The notes under the pieces were generated by a model. It made no database searches and was not told the origin of the DNA. It was given only the letters and a program-made list of their open reading frames with translations. This document shows positions 35,767-43,303 of a stretch of 64,000 nt of DNA, one piece after another. This DNA is from Archangium lansingense (GTDB lineage Bacteria; Myxococcota; Myxococcia; Myxococcales; Myxococcaceae): the NCBI RefSeq assembly GCF_026626635.1, contig NZ_JAPNKA010000001.1, positions 9,718,501 to 9,782,500 on the forward strand, in the 5' to 3' direction. The position numbers were made by a program, and so were the translations under genes. Positions within the stretch are counted from its first letter, which is position 1, and each line of letters starts with the position of its first letter.

Positions 35767-36450
35767 TTACGCGCCGATCAGCCCGCCCCAGTCCCCGCGC
35801 AGGTACGCCTCCAGCGCCAGCTTGCGGCCGAGCCTGTGGTCCGTGACGAGGCCATCCTGGCATCGGATGGTGCGCACCTTGTCCCCGCGCTGGCCGCTCC
35901 ACCTGGCTGCGCCGCTCCGCGTTGGCGGCCCGGGCCGAGCCTTCCTGTCGGGCCTGGAGGAGCCGTGCGCAGGACACGCAGCGCGGTGTCTCGGTTGCGG
36001 TGCTGGCTGCGCTCGGACTCGCAGCGGACGGTGAGTCCCGACGGCAGATGCGTGAGGACAACAGCGCTCTCCGTCTTGTTGCGGTGCTGGCCGCCGGGCC
36101 CGCTGCCGCGACTGGTGCGCCACTCCAGTTCGGAGGGCGGAATCACGAGCGCGGTGTCCTCGGGCTCCTGGAGGACGGCCACCGTCACCGTGCTGGTGTG
36201 CACGCGGCCTCGCTTCTCGTTGGGAGGAACCTGCTGCCAGCGGTGACCTCCGGGCTCATGCTGGAAGACGTGGGCCGCATCCGCCCCACTGGCCCGGAAA
36301 ACGATGAAGCCTGGGCGCCCCTCGAGCACCTCGAGGCTAAAGGCCCCTCCGAGCCCCCAGCTTCGTGTAGAGGGCCCACTGCTCTCGCACGAGGAGCCTG
36401 GCGTCGTCGCCGCCCTCGGCCGCCCGGAGTTCCACGATGACCGCGGTCAT
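35767..36450 (-). pseudogene. Release-factor-like gene in several frames; possible RF2-style +1 frameshift site at its first break
   Basis: A class-I release-factor-like protein lacking domain 1, readable only over four segments. (1) 36450-36340: MTAVIVELRAAEGGDDARLL...ARRGL, ending in a UAG. (2) to about 35970: SLEVLEGRPGFIVFRA, GGHRWQQVPPNEKRGRVHTS, the catalytic GGQ in SGPGGQHRNKTESAV, and RSQHRNRDTAL. (3) about 35968-35900: ARLLQARQEGSARAANAERRSQV. (4) to 35767: GQRGDKVRTIRCQDG, TDHRLGRKLALEAYLRGDW. The first shift site reads GGAGG, GGC, CTT TAG C, matching prfB's SD-like element, 3-nt spacer and CUU-stop-C, but with UAG. The other two breaks look like small GC indels. Either a decaying gene or one combining programmed shifting with sequence errors. 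Confidence 0.72.
36339..36362 (-). promoter_or_regulatory. Candidate programmed +1 ribosomal frameshift site
   Basis: On the minus strand in frame: CGG AGG GGC CTT TAG C. The internal Shine-Dalgarno-like GGAGG stands 3 nt before CTT, the same spacing as AGGGGG-TAT-CTT-TGA-C in E. coli prfB. Slipping one base converts the stop into AGC CTC GAG and continues the homologous protein (SLEVLEG). A TTT homopolymer indel would look the same. Confidence 0.5.
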
Positions 36451-36734
36451 GGTGTGTCCTGATGGCCTGAGCGGCGGAAGGAGCAACCTCCCCCAGAATT
36501 CTGAAGCCCGGCGGGGCGCCCGCCAGTCGCTAAGCCCCAGACATAGATACTGCCCACCCCCGTCATGGTGTCGAGCCAGGAACGTCGGCGAGATTCCGCC
36601 ATCGCATACTCCTATGTGGACAGAAACCATGTCCGAGGGCTTCGTGGTCGTCCGTCCTGCGCTCTATTCAGCCAGAGAAGTCTCGCCCAACCCGGAAATC
36701 GTCGCTATCGTCTCGTGCCCATCTGGCGGGGTCG

Positions 36735-37493
36735 ATGAGCGAACCGAAAGACCTACTCGATGACTTGGGCTTTGAACCGTGCTTCGAGACGGTCACCAGC
36801 GGCGTGCACGTCGCTGATGTCGAGGTGGAGCACACCAGCGCCGCCGACTACTTCAAGGACTCTCTCGGCCGCCCTTGGGTCCGGAAGGTCAACTTGGGCT
36901 GGCAAGAGCTGCTCGCCGAACTCATCGGCTGGCTCCTTGGCAAGGAACTTGGGGTGCATCAGCCAGCGGGCGCGTTCTACAAGGGCAATGGGGCAGAGGT
37001 GGGCTGGCTCAGCGCGATGATTCCATCACCGTTCCATTGGCACGGGTCGCACGCCCACTTCGTCCAAAACATCGATGAGCTCGGCGCCATGCTCACGCTC
37101 GATGCGCTCATCCACAATCACGACCGGCACGCGAAGAACATCCTCTTGACCTCGACGGGCGAAGAACCAGATGTGCTTGCCTGGGCCATCGATACCGGTG
37201 CTGCCCTCGTGGGCTTTCCAGGAGACTTCATCGACGTTGGCCTCGCCATTCCAGAAAAGCCGAACCTCGCGCGTGGGTTGCCTGTAGGGCTGATGGAGGT
37301 AGGCGCCTACAAGGCGGCCAAGAAGGCTGCCGAGTTGGCGGGCTCAGCTGTCCTGCGGCACTACATCAAGCAGAGTTGCATGCTTGTCGGAGAGGAGGGA
37401 AGCGACCTACTGTTCACTGCCCTCTCCAACCGTATGGAGCAAGCAACCGACTTAGTCGACCGCTACATCAAGGTCGTTGGAGCTTTAAAGTGA
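36735..37493 (+). CDS. HipA-like kinase-fold protein
   Basis: 252 residues. After an N-terminal half with SLGRPWVRKVNLGWQELLAELIGWLLGKELG (nucleotide-binding-like lobe), the catalytic-loop motif is LDALIHNHDRHAKNILL near residue 125 (Asp, His and Asn), followed by WAIDTGAALVGF, which supplies the metal-binding Asp. This matches the stand-alone HipA-like kinase family rather than classical HipA, and no HipB-type DNA-binding gene precedes it. It ends in a GTGA overlap with the next gene, so the pair is coupled. The substrate is unknown. Codon use is more relaxed than in neighbouring housekeeping genes, suggesting acquisition. Confidence 0.78.
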   Translation: MSEPKDLLDDLGFEPCFETVTSGVHVADVEVEHTSAADYFKDSLGRPWVRKVNLGWQELLAELIGWLLGKELGVHQPAGAFYKGNGAEVGWLSAMIPSPFHWHGSHAHFVQNIDELGAMLTLDALIHNHDRHAKNILLTSTGEEPDVLAWAIDTGAALVGFPGDFIDVGLAIPEKPNLARGLPVGLMEVGAYKAAKKAAELAGSAVLRHYIKQSCMLVGEEGSDLLFTALSNRMEQATDLVDRYIKVVGALK

Positions 37494-38305
37494 CCACCCG
37501 GTTCCGCCTCGTACAGTACGTGCCGGACCCCTTCGCAGGGTCGAAGGTCACTATTGGTGCGCTCGTGGAGAGCGCCGGCCACGTAGAATTTGCGCGAGCC
37601 TCCTGGCTTCCTGGGCCTGGGTGTATTGGGGGCCGCAAGTCCTACTTAGCCATGCACGCCATCTTGGATGCTCTGGCCAGCCCATCGCGCTTCGATATGC
37701 CCTCGGGCGAGGTGAGCCCCTTGGCGCGACTAGGCGGCGAACTCAGCATCCCCGCCGAAGTGACAAATCCGCGGGCTTGGCTGGAGAAGTACTTGCTGCC
37801 GCAGAAGCCCTTAAACGATCAAGACGCTAAAGAGATCGCGCCCCGTGGTCCGCATCGGGACACTATCGGGCAGCGCTTCTTCGAGCAGTGGCAGGTGGCC
37901 CAGTTCGTCCAGCGACGGTACGCACCAAGCTTCGTTCCACGCACGCACCCGAAGGCAGCCGCGAAGGTCTCGCAGTTCGTCGACGGTCGGCAGGAACTTC
38001 TACTGATGGAGCCGGTCGTCGGCACTCGCGTGCACCTAGAGGATGACCTCCAGGCCATCAGCCAAGAGTTCCTCGCGTTCCGCGAACTCTTCCGCACTGC
38101 GAACATGAACAAGCAGCCCGTCTTTATCGCCTACGTGATGACTCGCGGGCACATGGCTGCCGTCGGCGCGGCACACCAAGTTCTCTCGAAGGCTGCGGAC
38201 CAAATCATCAACGTGGACGACCCAACCCAGCGCGAACCATTCCTTAAGCGGATCGTCGATGTGGGCAGTTCGGCGATGCCTCAAGGGAGACTGCCTCTGC
38301 AGTAG
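37490..38305 (+). CDS. DUF3037-like protein coupled to the HipA-like kinase
   Basis: 271 residues from a GTG that overlaps the kinase stop. The first ~25 residues (FRLVQYVPDPFAGSKVTIGALVES) resemble the start of DUF3037 proteins, which are repeatedly encoded beside HipA-like kinases. The remainder is unrecognised: an N-terminal half with LEKYLLPQKPLNDQDAKEI and a C-terminal half with FVDGRQELLLMEPVVG and VFIAYVMTRGHMAAVGAAHQVLSKA, without membrane segments. It could regulate, or be the target of, the kinase. The stop lies 15 nt before IS debris. Confidence 0.65.
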   Translation: MTTRFRLVQYVPDPFAGSKVTIGALVESAGHVEFARASWLPGPGCIGGRKSYLAMHAILDALASPSRFDMPSGEVSPLARLGGELSIPAEVTNPRAWLEKYLLPQKPLNDQDAKEIAPRGPHRDTIGQRFFEQWQVAQFVQRRYAPSFVPRTHPKAAAKVSQFVDGRQELLLMEPVVGTRVHLEDDLQAISQEFLAFRELFRTANMNKQPVFIAYVMTRGHMAAVGAAHQVLSKAADQIINVDDPTQREPFLKRIVDVGSSAMPQGRLPLQ

Positions 38306-38319
38306 GAGCGGGGTCCTAA

Positions 38320-38445
38320 GAGCCTATTTCGGTAGGAGTGCGTGGAACCAAGCGATGATGCCCAGATTGAGATGCAGCATCGCCAAGCAGGCGTCCTCGC
38401 GCGCCTCCCAGCGCGCCAGCAGGTGACGGCAGCGCACGCCTAAGC
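38320..38445 (-). mobile_element. IS5-type transposase C-terminal remnant
   Basis: The minus-strand frame ending at 38324 reads CRHLLARWEAREDACLAMLHLNLGII and ends AWFHALLPK, which matches the C-terminus of IS5-family DDE transposases. Upstream the match stops near 38430. The sequence just beyond the stop, GAGCCTATTTCGG (from 38320), looks like an IS end. CCTAAG occurs at both 38315-38320 and 38439-38444, a possible target duplication. It fills the gene-free stretch after the DUF3037-like gene. Confidence 0.6.
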
Positions 38446-38551
38446 GCCCGGACATTAATTCTGTACACCTGCGGCGTGGCGCTGCTGCATCCGCCCTACG
38501 CCGTATCCACCAAGGGCTGCCGCATAGGTGATCAACATCTATGTCCGGGCG
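38445..38551. repeat. Inverted-repeat-bounded 107-bp element (MITE-like)
   Basis: CGCCCGGACAT (38445-38455) and ATGTCCGGGCG (38541-38551) are perfect 11-bp inverted repeats around about 85 bp with no convincing gene. It sits between the transposase remnant and a truncated GNAT gene and may be a solo mobile fragment or a rearrangement junction. Confidence 0.5.
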
Positions 38552-38559
38552 ATTAGTAC

Positions 38560-38723
38560 TCTCAACACGGCCAAGCATGACCTCCGCACAACGCCTGTAC
38601 ACGCGCGCCGGCTTCGTCCGGGCACCCGAGCGCGACTGGAGCAAGGCCGGCAGCGCACGACTCGTCTACACGCTGGAACTGGCTCAGGATGCGAGTTCCA
38701 CCCGTCCTCGCGCGAACCACTGA
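38560..38723 (+). pseudogene. GNAT acetyltransferase, C-terminal fragment
   Basis: About 45 recognisable residues: TSAQRLYTRAGFVRAPERDW followed by SKAGSARLVYTLEL. This is the last strand-helix-strand of a GNAT fold (AQxLYxRxGF, then the Glu-Arg-Asp-Trp turn). The acetyl-CoA-binding part is missing; the 5' side runs straight into the 107-bp inverted-repeat element. It is probably the stump of a gene cut by the mobile element, and its end overlaps the 3' end of the adjacent metalloprotease-like gene. Confidence 0.68.
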
Positions 38724-39337
38724 ACGGCGTAGTCGTCAGCGAAGCCCTCCGCGCGCCGCACGCGCCTTCTGCTCCGAGCCCCTCGCCCGGAGTCCACGAG
38801 GTGACCGACCTCGTGGATCAGCAGATGCTCCAGATAGAAACGGCGCAGCCCCTCCGCGGTGAAGCACAGGAAGTTGCCCCGCTCATCGGAGACCAGCGTC
38901 GGAGCCCAGGGCCGGTAGAAGCGCAGCACGGCGGGGGGAACGGACTGGCGCCCGAAGTACAGCAACCGGTCCACCGGCCAGGGGTACAGGATGATGGCGG
39001 CGACCCCACTACCTCGAACGAACTCGGCGAAGGGAACCTGGCCCTCGTCGTAGGCCCGCGTGGACACGCGCCGGAACCAGACATGGGTCAGCCTCTCGAC
39101 GTGGGATGCGGGCAACTGCGCCAGGACGGCCCGGACCTCGTCCGGCGTGACGGGAAAGAAGAAGGCCCGCGACGGGTTGTCGCAGCGGAAGATGGGCACG
39201 GCCTGCCCTGGCGCTGGCGCTTGGAGCGAGTGCGTACGGCCGTGGAGCCCCTCCGTCAGCTTCGGCCATTCGCGCCCACCGTGGACCACGCCCGCGCGGC
39301 GGCTCTTCCTCCAGGGTGTCGAGATACGCGGTGGCAT
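38684..39337 (-). CDS. Putative zinc metallopeptidase (HExxH)
   Basis: 217 residues. Near residue 175 it has LIHEVGHLVDSG with a following RRAEGFADDYAVQWF, giving the HExxH zinc site and a third ligand Glu about 25 residues on. The N-terminal half (ERLTHVWFRRVSTRAYDEGQVPFAEF, AAIILYPWPVDRLLYFG) is not familiar. No signal peptide is seen. The start at 39337 follows GAGGGGAGCC. The biological role is unknown. Its last codons overlap the GNAT fragment on the other strand; the glycosyltransferase upstream ends 26 nt before its start. Confidence 0.72.
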   Translation of the reverse strand: MPPRISTPWRKSRRAGVVHGGREWPKLTEGLHGRTHSLQAPAPGQAVPIFRCDNPSRAFFFPVTPDEVRAVLAQLPASHVERLTHVWFRRVSTRAYDEGQVPFAEFVRGSGVAAIILYPWPVDRLLYFGRQSVPPAVLRFYRPWAPTLVSDERGNFLCFTAEGLRRFYLEHLLIHEVGHLVDSGRGARSRRRVRRAEGFADDYAVQWFARGRVELAS

Positions 39338-39363
39338 GGCTCCCCTCAATGTCCGTTGGCCCC

Positions 39364-40467
39364 TCAGCGTCGCAGCACTTCCTCGTAGGCCGCGAGCGTC
39401 TCGTCCGCGCAGCGCGCCCAGGTGAACAGGGCCGCCTGCCGCTTTCCTTCCTCCGCCCAGCGCCGCCGCTCGGTGTCCGAGCGCAACAGCCGGTCCATCG
39501 CCTCGGCCAGCCCCTCTGCATCGTCCGGCCGCACCGCCAGCGCTCCTTCTCCGCACACCTCCGGCGTGGCCCCCGTCGTGGACACGATGGCCGGAGTCCC
39601 CAGCCGCATGGCCTCCAGCGGCGGCAGCCCGAAGCCCTCGTACTTCGAGGGGAACGCAAACACCGTCGCCCGCCGCATCAGCTCGAAGAACACCGCCTCG
39701 GACTGGTACCCCAGCGAGCGGATGTCATGGCCCTGCGCGCGCATGCGCTCCACGCGCGACTCCACCGCCCCCGAGCCGAACCAGCGCTGCCCCACCATCA
39801 CCAGCGCCGCGGGCCGCCCTCGCGCCTTCAGCCGCTCGAGCGCGTCCAGCACCAGGCTCACGTTCTTCCGCACGTCCAGCGAGCCCGCGTACAGCACGAA
39901 CCGCTCCGGCAGCGACAGCGTGCGCAGGAAGGCCTCGGCGGTAGCCTCAGGCACGTGGCGATCCACATGGTCCACCCCGTTGTAGACCACGGACACCTTG
40001 CCTTCGGCCTCGGGGTGGCGCGCCAGCAGATCATCCCGGGTGCATGCGCTCACGCAGAGGATGCGGTCCGCCACCTGGACACTCCGAGCCAGCCACAGGC
40101 GGAACTGCCAGCGGTAGGCCCGGGACACCGTCTCGGGCATCAGCAGGGGAATCAGATCGTGAACGGTGACGACGTACGCCTTGCCGGGAATGCGCACCAG
40201 CGGGAGGTTGAAGTTGCCCAGCGCGTGGTACAGCCGCGCCTCCGAATCCCTCAGCACCTGGGGCAGCCGGCCCAGCACATACGCCGTGCGCCCCATCCGG
40301 CCCCGGGGGTCCTCCCCCGAGACCCGAGCGCCCAACCGCTCCAGGCGCACGCCTCGGGCCTCCAGGCCATCGGCCAGACAGTGGGTGTAGAGACCAATGC
40401 CCGTGGTGGGCTCGTCCCAGAGACTCGCATCGAAAGCGACAGGACCCATTGACACGGTGCGCCTCAT
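39364..40467 (-). CDS. GT4-family glycosyltransferase
   Basis: 367 residues, GT-B fold. The N-terminal half has GIGLYTHCLADGLEARG and VTVHDLIPLL; the C-terminal nucleotide-sugar half has ERFVLYAGSLDVRKN and KYEGFGLPPLEAMRLGTPAIVS, the E-x7-E motif of GT4 retaining enzymes. It likely transfers a hexose (mannose-type) in surface-polysaccharide assembly. The start could be 18 nt later (MGPVAFDASLW). It is divergent from the double-domain GT gene with about 30 nt between starts, so the two share a promoter region. Confidence 0.92.
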   Translation of the reverse strand: MRRTVSMGPVAFDASLWDEPTTGIGLYTHCLADGLEARGVRLERLGARVSGEDPRGRMGRTAYVLGRLPQVLRDSEARLYHALGNFNLPLVRIPGKAYVVTVHDLIPLLMPETVSRAYRWQFRLWLARSVQVADRILCVSACTRDDLLARHPEAEGKVSVVYNGVDHVDRHVPEATAEAFLRTLSLPERFVLYAGSLDVRKNVSLVLDALERLKARGRPAALVMVGQRWFGSGAVESRVERMRAQGHDIRSLGYQSEAVFFELMRRATVFAFPSKYEGFGLPPLEAMRLGTPAIVSTTGATPEVCGEGALAVRPDDAEGLAEAMDRLLRSDTERRRWAEEGKRQAALFTWARCADETLAAYEEVLRR

Positions 40468-40498
40468 AGCACGGTGCTGTGATAGGCAGGGTTCCCCT

Positions 40499-42745
40499 AT
40501 GGCGGTCCATCAGCTGATTCCGAGCTTCGTGGCGGGCGACGCCACCGGACAGGCGGCGCTGCACCTGCAGATCCTCCTGCGCCGGTTGGGCCATTCCGGC
40601 GAGCTCTACGCGGGCGAGGTCGGTGCGGGCCTCGAGTCCCTGGCGCACCCCGCCTCGGCGCTGCGCCCCGGCCCGGACGACCTCGTCCTCTACCATCACG
40701 GCATCGCCTCGCCGCTGAGCAGTCGGCTGCTGCACCTGCCCTGCCGCCGGGGAATCGTCTTCCACAACATCAGCCCCGTGCGCTACTACACGGGCACCCC
40801 GCTGGCCGAGGCGCTTCTCACGGGGCGGGCACAGCTCGCCGCCATGGCGCCCTTCGCGGACGTGGCCATCGGCGTGTCGGACTTCAACTGCGCCGAGCTG
40901 CGCGAGGCCGGCTACCGCAACGTCCACACCGTCCCGCTCTTCATCGAGCCCCAGCGCTTCTCCATGTCCAACGCGGACAAGGATCTGCTGCGTCGCCTGT
41001 CGGGGACGGGCCCGGTGGTGCTCTCGGTGAGCCGGGTGGCGCCGCACAAGCGCTTCGAGGACCTCCTGGCGATGCACGCGGAGCTGCTCCGTCAACGGCC
41101 CGCGGCACGCCTGCTGCTAGTGGGCGGCTACGAGCCGGGCAGCCGCTACTTCAAGTCGCTCCAGCAAAGGGCGCGCGAGCTGTCCGGGGTGCACTTCCTC
41201 GGGAGGCTCAACCACGCGCAGTTGGTGGCGGCGTACCGCTCGGCCAACGTCTTCGTCTCCATGAGCGAGCACGAGGGCTTCGGCGTCCCGCTCATCGAGG
41301 CCATGGCCGCCGAGGTGCCGGTGATGGCCTATGCGGCGGCGGCCGTGCCCGAGACGCTCGGGGGCGCGGGCATTGCCTTCGACCAGAAGCGCTTCGACTT
41401 CCTCGCCGAGCTGGTGGTGGAGGTGTGTGAAGACACAGCCCTGCGAGAGCGCCTGCTCACTGGCCAGGCCCGGCGGCTGAAGGACTTCTCTGCCGAAGAG
41501 ACCCAGAAGGCCCTCGCGAAGGCCCTGGGTGAGGACAGACGCCCCCAGCGCCGCGCAACCCCGGCAAGGAAGAGACCCCGCGTGGGGGTGGTGGTACAGC
41601 GCTACGGCGAGGTGACCGGTGGTGCCGAGCGCCACGCGCAGCAAGTGGTGGAGCAGCTCGCGCCGCACTGGGACCTGACGGTGCTCACCACCTGCGCGAA
41701 GAACCACCTCACCTGGGAGAACGTCTTCCCGCCGGGCGAGGAGCAGGACGATCACGTGGAGGGCGTGAAGGTGCTGCGCTTCCCGGTGACGCGCGTGCGG
41801 AACATCCGTCCCTTCAACGCACTGTCCCGGCAGGTCTTCGACAAGCCCAACGAGCGGCTGCGCGAGGAGCACTGGGTGGCCGAGCAGGGCCCGGTGGTGC
41901 CTGGCCTGTTGGAGCACCTGGACACGCACGGGGCGGACTACGACGGCTTCGTCTTCTTCACCTACCTGTACGCGCCCACCGTGTGGGGCCTGCCGATGGT
42001 GGCGGACCGGGCGCTGCTCGTCCCCACCGCGCATGACGAGCCGCCCATCCGCTTCGGCGTGTACGCGGACGTCTTCGAGCGCCCGCGCGCCCTGCTGTGC
42101 AACACGCCCGAGGAGGTGGAGCTCATTGGCCGGTACTATCCGGACCATGCATCCGCGCGGGTGGTGGGCGTGGGGGTGGACGTGCCGGAAAGCGTGGACC
42201 CCCAGCGCTTCCGCGAGCAGTACGGCGTGCGCAACCCGTACCTGCTCTACGTGGGGCGGCTGGAGGCCGGCAAGGGCATCCCCGAGCTGCTCGCGCACCA
42301 CCGAGAGCTGCGTGCGCGCTTCCACGACGCGCCAGACCTGGTGCTCGCGGGTGAGGCGCACATGGACCTGCGCGGCGAGGGCGTGCGCCACGTGGGCCGG
42401 ATTGGCGAGCAGGACAAGTACGACGCGCTGGCCGGAGCGCTGGCGGTGACGGTGCCTTCACGCTTCGAGAGCCTCTCGCTGCTCACGCTGGAGGCCTTCG
42501 CCTCGGGCACGCCGGTGCTGGTCAACGGGCACTCGGAGGTGCTGGTGGGCCAGGTGGAGCGCAGCCGCGCAGGCCAGACGTACACGGACCTGGAGTCGTT
42601 CATCACGGGACTGCGCGAGGTGGGCGAGCAGCGGGCCGCGCTGAGCCGGCGCGCGAAGACCTACGCCGCGAAGTACACGTGGCCCCGGGTGGTGGACGCC
42701 TACCGGGAAGAAATGGATCGCATCCTCAGGGAGAAGAGCCGATGA
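40499..42745 (+). CDS. Two-domain (GT4-GT4) glycosyltransferase
   Basis: 748 residues containing two complete GT-B modules. The first (about 1-380) has VHQLIPSFVAGDATGQAAL, GPVVLSVSRVAPHKRFEDLL and SEHEGFGVPLIEAMAAEVPV. A basic linker (RRPQRRATPARKRPR) joins the second (about 395-748), with VVVQRYGEVTGGAERHAQQV, PYLLYVGRLEAGKGI and SRFESLSLLTLEAFASGTPV. Such fusions add two successive sugars or a repeated linkage. It likely acts at the cytoplasmic face in polysaccharide synthesis. Its stop overlaps the start of the next gene (ATGA). Confidence 0.93.
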   Translation: MAVHQLIPSFVAGDATGQAALHLQILLRRLGHSGELYAGEVGAGLESLAHPASALRPGPDDLVLYHHGIASPLSSRLLHLPCRRGIVFHNISPVRYYTGTPLAEALLTGRAQLAAMAPFADVAIGVSDFNCAELREAGYRNVHTVPLFIEPQRFSMSNADKDLLRRLSGTGPVVLSVSRVAPHKRFEDLLAMHAELLRQRPAARLLLVGGYEPGSRYFKSLQQRARELSGVHFLGRLNHAQLVAAYRSANVFVSMSEHEGFGVPLIEAMAAEVPVMAYAAAAVPETLGGAGIAFDQKRFDFLAELVVEVCEDTALRERLLTGQARRLKDFSAEETQKALAKALGEDRRPQRRATPARKRPRVGVVVQRYGEVTGGAERHAQQVVEQLAPHWDLTVLTTCAKNHLTWENVFPPGEEQDDHVEGVKVLRFPVTRVRNIRPFNALSRQVFDKPNERLREEHWVAEQGPVVPGLLEHLDTHGADYDGFVFFTYLYAPTVWGLPMVADRALLVPTAHDEPPIRFGVYADVFERPRALLCNTPEEVELIGRYYPDHASARVVGVGVDVPESVDPQRFREQYGVRNPYLLYVGRLEAGKGIPELLAHHRELRARFHDAPDLVLAGEAHMDLRGEGVRHVGRIGEQDKYDALAGALAVTVPSRFESLSLLTLEAFASGTPVLVNGHSEVLVGQVERSRAGQTYTDLESFITGLREVGEQRAALSRRAKTYAAKYTWPRVVDAYREEMDRILREKSR

Positions 42746-43221
42746 AGCTGATGGGACGGGACATCCCCGCGCGCGAGCTGGTCGCGCGCATCGAGGAGCG
42801 CCTGCGAGAGCGGGGCCTGCCCTCCTCTGAGCGGGCGGACGTGCCAGAGCAGGGCGTGGAGCCGCGGGTGGATCCGCTCTCCTTCAACCTCCAGGCGCTG
42901 GAGGAGAACTCGGACGCCACGCGTGCGCTGCCGCTGCACACCCACCGGGGCGGCGCGGGCCAGCTGGTGCTGGTGGCCAAGTGGGCCTTCCGCAAGACGT
43001 GCCAGGTGTTCATCAACGAGGCGCTCTCCCGTCAGCGCGTCTTCAACGGCCACGTGCGCGACTCGTACGCCCAGCTCTCCGCCGAGGTGATCCGCCTGCG
43101 CGCCGAGGTAGAGACCCTGCGCGCGGCCCAGGCGGCCGCTCAGGAGCAGACGCCGCCTGCCGAGCCTTCGGCACGCCCGCGGCGCACGGCGAAGCAGACG
43201 AAGGCCCCCGAGGAGCGGTAG
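42742..43221 (+). CDS. Coiled-coil protein of the glycosyltransferase operon
   Basis: 159 residues, soluble, overlapping the upstream GT gene by 4 nt. LVARIEERLRERGLPSS, then DPLSFNLQALEENSDATRALPLH, a THRGG segment, LVLVAKWAFRKTCQVFINEAL and a coiled coil (QLSAEVIRLRAEVETLRAAQAAA), ending in a basic tail. The HRGG-(x)-K-(x)-R-F-N layout resembles the N-terminal part of proteins encoded in O-antigen loci next to methyltransferases, but no catalytic domain is present here. It may be a scaffold or length-determining subunit; this is inference. Confidence 0.7.
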   Translation: MKLMGRDIPARELVARIEERLRERGLPSSERADVPEQGVEPRVDPLSFNLQALEENSDATRALPLHTHRGGAGQLVLVAKWAFRKTCQVFINEALSRQRVFNGHVRDSYAQLSAEVIRLRAEVETLRAAQAAAQEQTPPAEPSARPRRTAKQTKAPEER

Positions 43222-43303
43222 GCCCCCCTTTTCACTCCCTGGAAGCGTGCTAGAGAGGGCCCTCCCCGAGGACCTCCATCCGCGCACCAGGGGGGATGCA
43301 CCC

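Noticed and set aside
35477..36061. Independent minus-strand protein at the Imm11/release-factor boundary
   Set aside because: Only its middle part (ARLLQARQEG...) is homologous, as one segment of the frame-shifted release-factor-like gene; the rest runs antisense through the immunity gene.
36735..37493. Classical HipBA toxin-antitoxin module
   Set aside because: No HipB-type helix-turn-helix gene upstream, and the protein is about half the length of HipA.
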